DNA of 64,000 nt from NCBI GenBank assembly GCA_905160935.1, contig CAJHZI010000744.1:464501-528500 (forward strand). Reading direction: 5' to 3'. The translations under genes were made by a program, and so were the position numbers. This document shows, one piece after another, positions 60,097-64,000 of the stretch. The notes below the pieces were generated by a model. That model was not told where the DNA came from. It searched no databases and saw nothing but the letters and a program-made list of their open reading frames with translations. How positions within the stretch are numbered: the stretch's first letter is position 1; the number at the start of each line of letters is the position of its first letter. Source of the DNA: Enchytraeus crypticus. Its lineage: Eukaryota; Annelida; Clitellata; Enchytraeida; Enchytraeidae.

Positions 60097-60864
60097 CTGA
60101 AAATAAAGTAGATAAACTTACCATTCGTATGTAAGGATTGTCACCAAGGCATGTCTGACATAGAATTGGAAATTCCTGAAAATTCACCATAAAATAAAAA
60201 CAAATGAATAAAAAGTACAACTATTTTAGAATTTCAAAAAGCAACATCTAAGTAAATTTCTAATATTTCTCTAATTAACTGCACAATTCTCTCTCTCTCA
60301 CCCTCTATTTCTCTCTAGTAGTCGGACAAGTGGCAGTTTTAATTTAAGTTCTATATTCCTATTCACATTCAGTTCTAATGCTCCGTATAATAGTGAGTAA
60401 TCTATTTCTAAACTAGTTAATCCTTTAACAAAACGCTATGCCGTATTCACATCTTAATGTAGCCCATAGGTCGTTAAAAATGCCGCTTCAACGATAGATT
60501 CTCTGCCTTCGTCAGTTCTTGTTCAGTCGTTATGAGAGAAGTGCTGCTTACGAGTGTTCTATCCTTAATAGTGGCCCAAATACAACATAACATATCACGG
60601 AAAGTCTAATACTATCCTAATTCAATGGTTTATAGTTTATTATAAATTTCCGATTATATTTACAATAGTTGTAACACTATTAGAAATTACTAGTATCCAT
60701 TTTTAAGTACGCCGGCCTAATATTCGACTAATTAAATAAATGCCCATCTCGGTATACACATCTATGTAAGAACATCACTTTTAATTACTAAATATGTCAA
60801 CTTAACATACCGCTTCTTCCCAATTCTGCCTATTGTAACAATTGGCACTTTTCGATAGAGCCAT
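53147..60864 (-). CDS. RBM22: Pre-mRNA-splicing factor RBM22 (yeast Cwc2 homologue), complete, 9 exons
   Basis: Spliceosome component that contacts U6 snRNA and the intron in the activated spliceosome. Exons: 60864-60811, 60175-60122, 59349-59187, 58496-58396, 57904-57732, 56835-56635, 56107-55839, 54290-54162 and 53328-53147. They make 1326 nt, 441 aa, with all phases closing. Landmarks: YNRQNWEEA at the N-terminus; an N-terminal cysteine-rich zinc module (CQTC at 24-27, [27 protein letters not shown]); a CCCH finger CX7CX5CX3H at 165-183; and an RRM at about 231-304 with RNP2 LYVGNL and RNP1 QCAFIQF, ending [11 protein letters not shown]. The Pro/Gly/Met-rich tail ends [14 protein letters not shown], as in vertebrates. 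The length is close to the human protein (about 420 aa), with extra residues mainly in the tail. Confidence 0.98.
53329..54161 (-). other. RBM22 intron 8
   Basis: Contains a SINE-A copy (53394-53524) and a short family-H fragment near 53650-53700 (also seen at 45486-45660). No exon seen. Confidence 0.8.
53394..53524 (-). repeat. SINE-A copy, RBM22 intron 8
   Basis: Antisense with respect to the plus strand, so sense to RBM22. GCCCAGGATTTGAATCCCGC and a mutated CCACTGACTCACGCC head. Confidence 0.75.
54162..54290 (-). CDS. RBM22: RBM22 coding exon 8, Pro/Met-rich tail
   Basis: Acceptor GAACACAG, donor GACCTG|GTTTGT. Encodes [20 protein letters not shown] and then a Gly/Pro/His/Met-rich stretch. 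The alternative acceptor two bases on would give an early stop. A minisatellite lies immediately upstream. Confidence 0.92.
54341..54685 (-). repeat. ~36-bp minisatellite upstream of RBM22 exon 8 acceptor
   Basis: On the transcribed minus strand, units read GCTTTATCTTAGTGTTATTA then TTGTCAGCTATATGT, each with TTAG and CAG acceptor-like ends. About ten irregular copies. Confidence 0.85.
54692..54817 (-). repeat. SINE-A copy, diverged, RBM22 intron 7
   Basis: GCCCAGGATTTGAACCCACA and CATCGCCACTAACTCTAGTC; more diverged than the others. Confidence 0.6.
54868..55600 (-). mobile_element. LINE reverse-transcriptase relic in RBM22 intron 7
   Basis: The minus-strand frame includes [20 protein letters not shown] followed by [20 protein letters not shown], the region around reverse-transcriptase motif A (usual form VDLExAxDxVPRE). 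The catalytic-motif aspartate that normally follows is changed to RN. Upstream pieces in shifted frames resemble the KAxGxDGIPVEVWK and KGKGDxxxCxNYRGI segments of RTE-like elements. Frameshifts, stops and a nested repeat show it is dead. Confidence 0.7.
55839..56107 (-). CDS. RBM22: RBM22 coding exon 7, rest of RRM
   Basis: Acceptor TTGAACAG, donor GGAC|GTATGT. Encodes [25 protein letters not shown] and [14 protein letters not shown], then a Thr/Asp/Lys linker ending PVPGLPG. Confidence 0.97.
56635..56835 (-). CDS. RBM22: RBM22 coding exon 6, start of RRM
   Basis: Acceptor TTGATGCAG, donor CTCAG|GTTTGT. Encodes [34 protein letters not shown] and [20 protein letters not shown]. Confidence 0.97.
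57732..57904 (-). CDS. RBM22: RBM22 coding exon 5, CCCH zinc finger
   Basis: Acceptor TTACTGTTTCAG, donor CATACAG|GTTTGT. Encodes [19 protein letters not shown] and [14 protein letters not shown] 29-bp minisatellite begins within about 20 bases upstream of the acceptor. Confidence 0.97.
57907..58276 (-). repeat. 29-bp minisatellite abutting RBM22 exon 5 acceptor
   Basis: The plus-strand unit contains AATAAACAGCATGTTTATGA and ATCATACGT; 12 nearly identical copies (CAGCATG at 57921, 57950 and onward, 29 apart). No CT on the plus strand, hence no AG on the RBM22 strand. Confidence 0.96.
58396..58496 (-). CDS. RBM22: RBM22 coding exon 4
   Basis: Acceptor TTTGTGTAG, donor GAAAGAG|GTTAGA. Encodes [18 protein letters not shown] and [15 protein letters not shown]. 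Confidence 0.96.
58568..58640 (-). mobile_element. LINE-F 3' end fragment in an RBM22 intron
   Basis: TTAGTGCACTGCCTACTAGC followed by AGGTCCATGA matches the antisense of the LINE-F 3' end, with a short CT-rich tail. Confidence 0.6.
59187..59349 (-). CDS. RBM22: RBM22 coding exon 3
   Basis: Acceptor GTTCTATAG, donor GAATATG|GTTTGT. Encodes [39 protein letters not shown] and [14 protein letters not shown], the remainder of the N-terminal cysteine-rich module. Confidence 0.97.
60010..60094 (+). repeat. TA microsatellite in RBM22 intron 2
   Basis: About 42 TA units, starting directly after a GGCAGGTCCAAGGCACATGG repeat end. It lies about 28 bases downstream (minus strand) of the exon 2 donor. 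Confidence 0.95.
60122..60175 (-). CDS. RBM22: RBM22 coding exon 2
   Basis: Encodes [18 protein letters not shown] between acceptor AATTTTCAG and donor ATG|GTAAGT. It is followed at once by intron sequence that soon becomes a TA microsatellite. Confidence 0.96.
60315..60600 (+). repeat. Repeat family C copy, degenerate
   Basis: CAAGTGGCAG near the start and TTCTTGTTCAGTCG with a GCTTACGAG block near the end identify it. Confidence 0.45.
60811..60864 (-). CDS. RBM22: RBM22 coding exon 1
   Basis: Encodes [18 protein letters not shown], phase 0, donor GAAGCG|GTATGT. The Met is the family's usual start, a few residues before YNRQNWE. Confidence 0.95.
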
Positions 60865-61354
60865 CGTCCAATGACACTTGTTAACTACAACTTTTGCTTA
60901 CTAGTGGTTATTACTATTAAATTATTAAATTTTTATTACTATTATATTGCTATAGCATTATTCCTAGATTTTTGCTATTTCATTAGACTCAACTCACTAA
61001 ACGCTGAATTCACGATCCTAAAACATCAACAAAGATGCCGGATGTAGAAATAAGATAAACAATGTTGCCAACATCTAAGCAAAAATATTGTTGTCCCAGC
61101 ATTGTCAAAGCAAAATCAAAGTCTTTCTGTGACAAAATATTTAGCATTCATTAAATTCTACATGCTTATATTCCATGATTTAAATCGCTATAGTCCATTT
61201 AACAAATTATTCGTGTTACTGGGCAGATAACATGTGATATTTTCTGAATTTTGGAACTTGAACCTTTTTTGGAACTTCTTTTTGTTCGCCGGCTTGATTT
61301 TGTTTCAACAGTGCTCGATGTTGTCATTAATGACTGTGCTAACACCCTAATCGT

Positions 61355-61356
<2 letters not shown>

Positions 61357-61401
<45 letters not shown>
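61357..61401 (+). repeat. TA microsatellite
   Basis: TA repeat at the end of a family-D fragment. Confidence 0.93.
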
Positions 61402-61404
<3 letters not shown>

Positions 61405-61982
61405 TAACCTAACCATTCCTTGCAATTTTCCCAAAAGGGAACATCGACAAAAAAGTGACCTTACACTTACTCTTTTTATTTATTATATCACATTCTTTAA
61501 TACTATTTGATGAGGTCCGTAATCGTTGCCTACTTTTCTGAAAGATAAGTTTTAAAATAAATATCTTTTCTACAGTCTACTGTCTATTTGAAGCCGATAG
61601 TAATTGTGGTAAATATAATCTTTATGTATGCTATATCTTATCGAATATGCATAAATATATCAAATTTTTGGTTTCCATTCAATAATATCGTGATATCTAA
61701 AAAACAATACCATTTAGTTACCTAATAACTTGATTTGAATCTAAACTTATTGGCGTAAATGTCATGTTCCCATTTTGGAACGTTGCCTGGCGAACAGCAT
61801 TGAATGGCATTTACTTTATCTGGACGAATCAACATGCAATAATTTGTAATTATTATTAGTGAGGTTTTGTTAATTTTTAAAGCTATTATTTGAAATTCTG
61901 TAATATAGAAGCACGAAAATTCTTAAAATACTTAATAGATTTACCTATTTAGCTTTAAAAATACATTATACAGTAAATTATA

Positions 61983-62180
61983 AAGCGGCCTTTGGTGATA
62001 GGAAAGAACTTTTAGCAAAAAGTCTTAAGAAAGACACAAAGATAAAGCTAGTGAAAACTTTGGTTTAGACCACGCCATATTGTATGGATGTGAAACATGG
62101 ACCTTAAGGAAGGAAGGTATTAAGAAACTGGAGGCATTGGAAATATGGATTTGGAAAAGAACCGCGAGGATTAGCTGCAG
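61983..62180 (+). mobile_element. LINE ORF2 relic (RTE-like), region after the reverse transcriptase
   Basis: Contains KSLKKDTKIKLVKTLV in one frame and, after a shift, YGCETWTLRKEGIKKLEALE then IWIWKRTARIS. LYGCETWTLRK is the well-known segment downstream of the reverse transcriptase in these elements. It breaks off abruptly at a GGGGCGGATCC-type insertion. Confidence 0.7.
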
Positions 62181-62181
62181 G

Positions 62182-63276
62182 GGCGGATCCAGGAATTTTT
62201 TAAGGAGGGGCCCGAAATTTTTTTGGAGAGTACACATTTTATGCTTACGCCCCGTCTTCTTCGGGATATGTGACGCAACCAGAAAATGCGAGGGGGGCTC
62301 GATATTTTTTCACTACTGAATTCGACTCATAGAGTGAGTATATCCCCGTATCTTACCCCCTCCCACAATCATACTCATACTAAAGTTAGAGGAAAACCTC
62401 CTTCTTCAGTGCACTGCCAAGTGGCAGGTTCAAGGTACATATTCATACTCAAAGTCTGTTTTCTCGCTCCATAAGAGCACTCCCCAGATCAACAAGTTAA
62501 TCCCTTCAAAAAATCTATGCCTTTTCCATACCTTATGAAGCCTATAGCTTGGGAAAAGTATGGCTTCTGAGGTGGTTTCCTGTTGCCTTCCTCAGTTAGA
62601 TGGATTAATTACAATTTAATCCTGGGGGAAAATATTTCATAGTGAGGTGGGTCCCCTCTTGTCATCCTCGGCTCCTGCCTTTAGTCACCTCTTACGTACA
62701 CGCGGCAGATTGTTTGCGGTTGCCCTATTCTGCAGTGGTCCAACCACACCCTAGCACAACACGGGGAGAACCAATCATCGGGGAAAACCTAAAATGCCTA
62801 AAATCCTACATTTGTTTTTGAAAAATTTAGGTTAATTTTTTCACCTCTGAAGAAACTGCGGATCTGGATGAATTGCAAAGTTACCAAAATTTTGGCGGTA
62901 GGGAGGGGGGTTTAAGCTCCTCCCAGCCAAGGCTATTTGCACGACTGATCTGGGACATATTTCACGTTTTTTACTTGCACCCTTTTTCCTCTAATACAGG
63001 CGTTAAAGTGAAAATTGAGAGCTAGTGAAACGGTCAACATTTTTCGGGCCCCCCCTTCTATTATACTGAACTCCTAGTATATCAAATATGGGCCCCTAGT
63101 GGGGCCAATCTTTTGAAAATAATCGAGCTAATGAGAACTGAGTTCCCTCTCGTACCACCCCCCCCCCAACCACTGCCCTTACAAGCATATTTACACGTCG
63201 AAATTTCCATAGAAACAATTAAAATAAAGTTGTATAAAATTATCGTCGGGCTTAAGAGGGAGACCCGGGCCCCCTG
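62182..63276. mobile_element. Possible hAT-like element with CAGGGGC ends, carrying a nested repeat
   Basis: Begins CAGGGGCGGATCCAGG, a terminus common in animal hAT elements, and appears to end GGCCCCTG just before LINE-F sequence resumes. Runs of G or C sit near both ends. A family-C repeat (62405-62775) lies inside. I could not find an 8-bp target duplication, so the boundaries are uncertain. Confidence 0.4.
62405..62775 (+). repeat. Repeat family C, near full-length copy
   Basis: Runs from GCACTGCCAAGTGGCAGG to CCCTAGCACAACACGGGG. Related copies: 16440-16705, 60315-60600, the 3' part at 43961-44055, the antisense 3' part at 4373-4490, and perhaps 56450-56540. Shared blocks include CTCCATAAGAGCACTCC, CAGTCGCCTCTTACG and the GGTTGGTCT/CAACAACCC end. 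Probably a SINE or a LINE 3' region; class not determined. Confidence 0.55.
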
Positions 63277-63433
63277 GGCCCCTGGAATGGAAGGGAAACG
63301 TTGCAGGGGTAGGCCGAGATTAGGTATGTTAATTGATTTGAAGACCCACGCATATGTGGAAATGAAGAGGAAAGTGTAAGAAAGAGAAGAGTGGAGGCGT
63401 TATATAAAATGGACCTGCCAGTAGGCAGTGCAC

Positions 63434-63477
<44 letters not shown>
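63270..63477 (+). mobile_element. LINE-F 3' end with GA tail
   Basis: Reads MEGKRCRGRPRLGMLIDLK and, beyond a stop, EWRRYIKWTC, then CCAGTAGGCAGTGCACTAAG and a GA tract (63436-63477). Confidence 0.72.
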
Positions 63478-63480
<3 letters not shown>

Positions 63481-63600
63481 ATTATTTGAGACTAGGCCTA
63501 CTGGATTTTCAGAAAATATTAGAGAAATAATTGAGTATTAAATATTAGAGCATAATTGGTAATTTGCTTCAATCAACCAGTTATGGAACCCAATTAAACT

Positions 63601-63635
63601 GTTATTGCAGCTAATTGCCAATTAGCTGCAATAAC
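63601..63635. repeat. Perfect 17-bp-arm palindrome with single-base centre
   Basis: GTTATTGCAGCTAATTG and CAATTAGCTGCAATAAC flank one C. CAATT/AATTG motifs continue on both sides into the piggyBac relic. Confidence 0.92.
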
Positions 63636-63726
63636 ATCAATTAGTTGATACAACAACTAATTGCTGTACAAACGACCAATTGGAGAACAGCAATCAACCA
63701 ATGAGAGAAGACCTTACCCTTTTTAG

Positions 63727-63900
63727 GAATAATAAAGTGGCGAAGATTTCACCTCTTTATAACGCTCTGAACAATAACATGGTTCAACTGCGTGTTTTCC
63801 ACAAGAATCTGAGCATAGATGAATCAATGGTGCCGTACTTTGGAAAGTTTTGAATAAAGATATTCATAAAGGGAAAACAGTAACTGTGACCGGGAGATGG
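63727..63900 (+). mobile_element. piggyBac-like transposase relic
   Basis: The frame AATAATAAAGTGGCG onward reads NNKVAKISPLYNALNNN, then QLRVFHKNLSIDESMVPYFG before a TGA. A short in-frame piece, IKIFIKGK, follows. LSIDESMVPYFG is the segment holding the first catalytic Asp of piggyBac transposases, normally followed by the KGKPIRFGYK motif. That is interrupted here by a stop and then diverges. The remainder is either lost or beyond the window edge. Confidence 0.75.
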
Positions 63901-64000
63901 TATATTATCATTAATTGGGTCTAATTGTTATGCACCTAATGTAATTATTAAAGTATGCCAATTATCAAGTATTAATTAATGGAATTTAATTATTTTTTTA

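Larger units (their letters stand above)
58497..60810 (-). other. RBM22 introns 1-3
   Basis: Between the listed exons: an antisense LINE-F 3' end (58568-58640), a related fragment at 59960-60008 followed by a TA array (60010-60094), and a family-C repeat (60315-60600). Confidence 0.7.
60865..64000. other. RBM22 upstream region and transposon debris
   Basis: 60865-61290 should hold the RBM22 promoter; a GCCGGATGT motif near 61035 could be an ETS site, but this is weak. From 61290 on the sequence is repeats: family D with a TA array, LINE-F relics, a GGGGCGGATCC-type element with a nested family-C copy, and a piggyBac relic at the right edge. Confidence 0.6.

Overview
This is a stretch of animal nuclear DNA. 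Coding sequence is split into short exons with GT-AG introns. It is embedded in very AT-rich, repeat-dense DNA: TA, GA and CA microsatellites, tRNA-derived SINEs, 3' ends of RTE-type LINEs, a hAT element and a piggyBac relic. The four recognisable genes are conserved across bilaterians. The proteins diverge from the vertebrate families, and the repeat content suggests a marine invertebrate, possibly a lophotrochozoan. I cannot name the species from the sequence.

Layout. (1) 1-8.8 kb, plus strand: the last two coding exons of a COUP-TF/seven-up nuclear receptor (NR2F). The DNA-binding-domain exon lies upstream of the window. (2) 15.2-30.4 kb, minus strand: a complete seven-exon mitochondrial pyrimidine-nucleotide carrier of the SLC25A36/A33 (Rim2/PNC) type, 339 aa. 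A candidate 62-aa two-exon micro-gene lies on the opposite strand inside one of its introns (20.7-21.0 kb). (3) 33.0-34.4 kb: a 1451-bp non-autonomous hAT element with 13-bp inverted repeats and an 8-bp target duplication. (4) 37.0-43.6 kb, plus strand: a complete six-exon SH2 adaptor of the SHB/SHD/SHE/SHF family, 663 aa. (5) 43.6-53.1 kb: gene-free DNA between convergent genes, with two minisatellites rich in CREB/ATF-type TGACG motifs. (6) 53.1-60.9 kb, minus strand: a complete nine-exon RBM22 splicing factor, 441 aa. (7) 60.9-64.0 kb: transposon debris.

In all three complete genes the intron phases I derived close exactly from start codon to stop codon, so the exon models rest on reading frame as well as on homology. 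The genes have unrelated jobs: transcription factor, mitochondrial carrier, tyrosine-kinase adaptor and spliceosome factor. I see no operon-like or pathway logic in their order.

The most unusual signal is at 42,246-42,760. The 3' end of a SHB intron, together with the first codons of the SH2-domain exon, is repeated about seven times in tandem, giving a ladder of duplicated splice acceptors and partial SH2 starts. Two RBM22 introns also carry minisatellites close to the 3' splice site. One of them keeps roughly 400 bases upstream of the acceptor completely free of AG dinucleotides. Nothing resembling a prokaryotic-type defence system, CRISPR array or operon is present.
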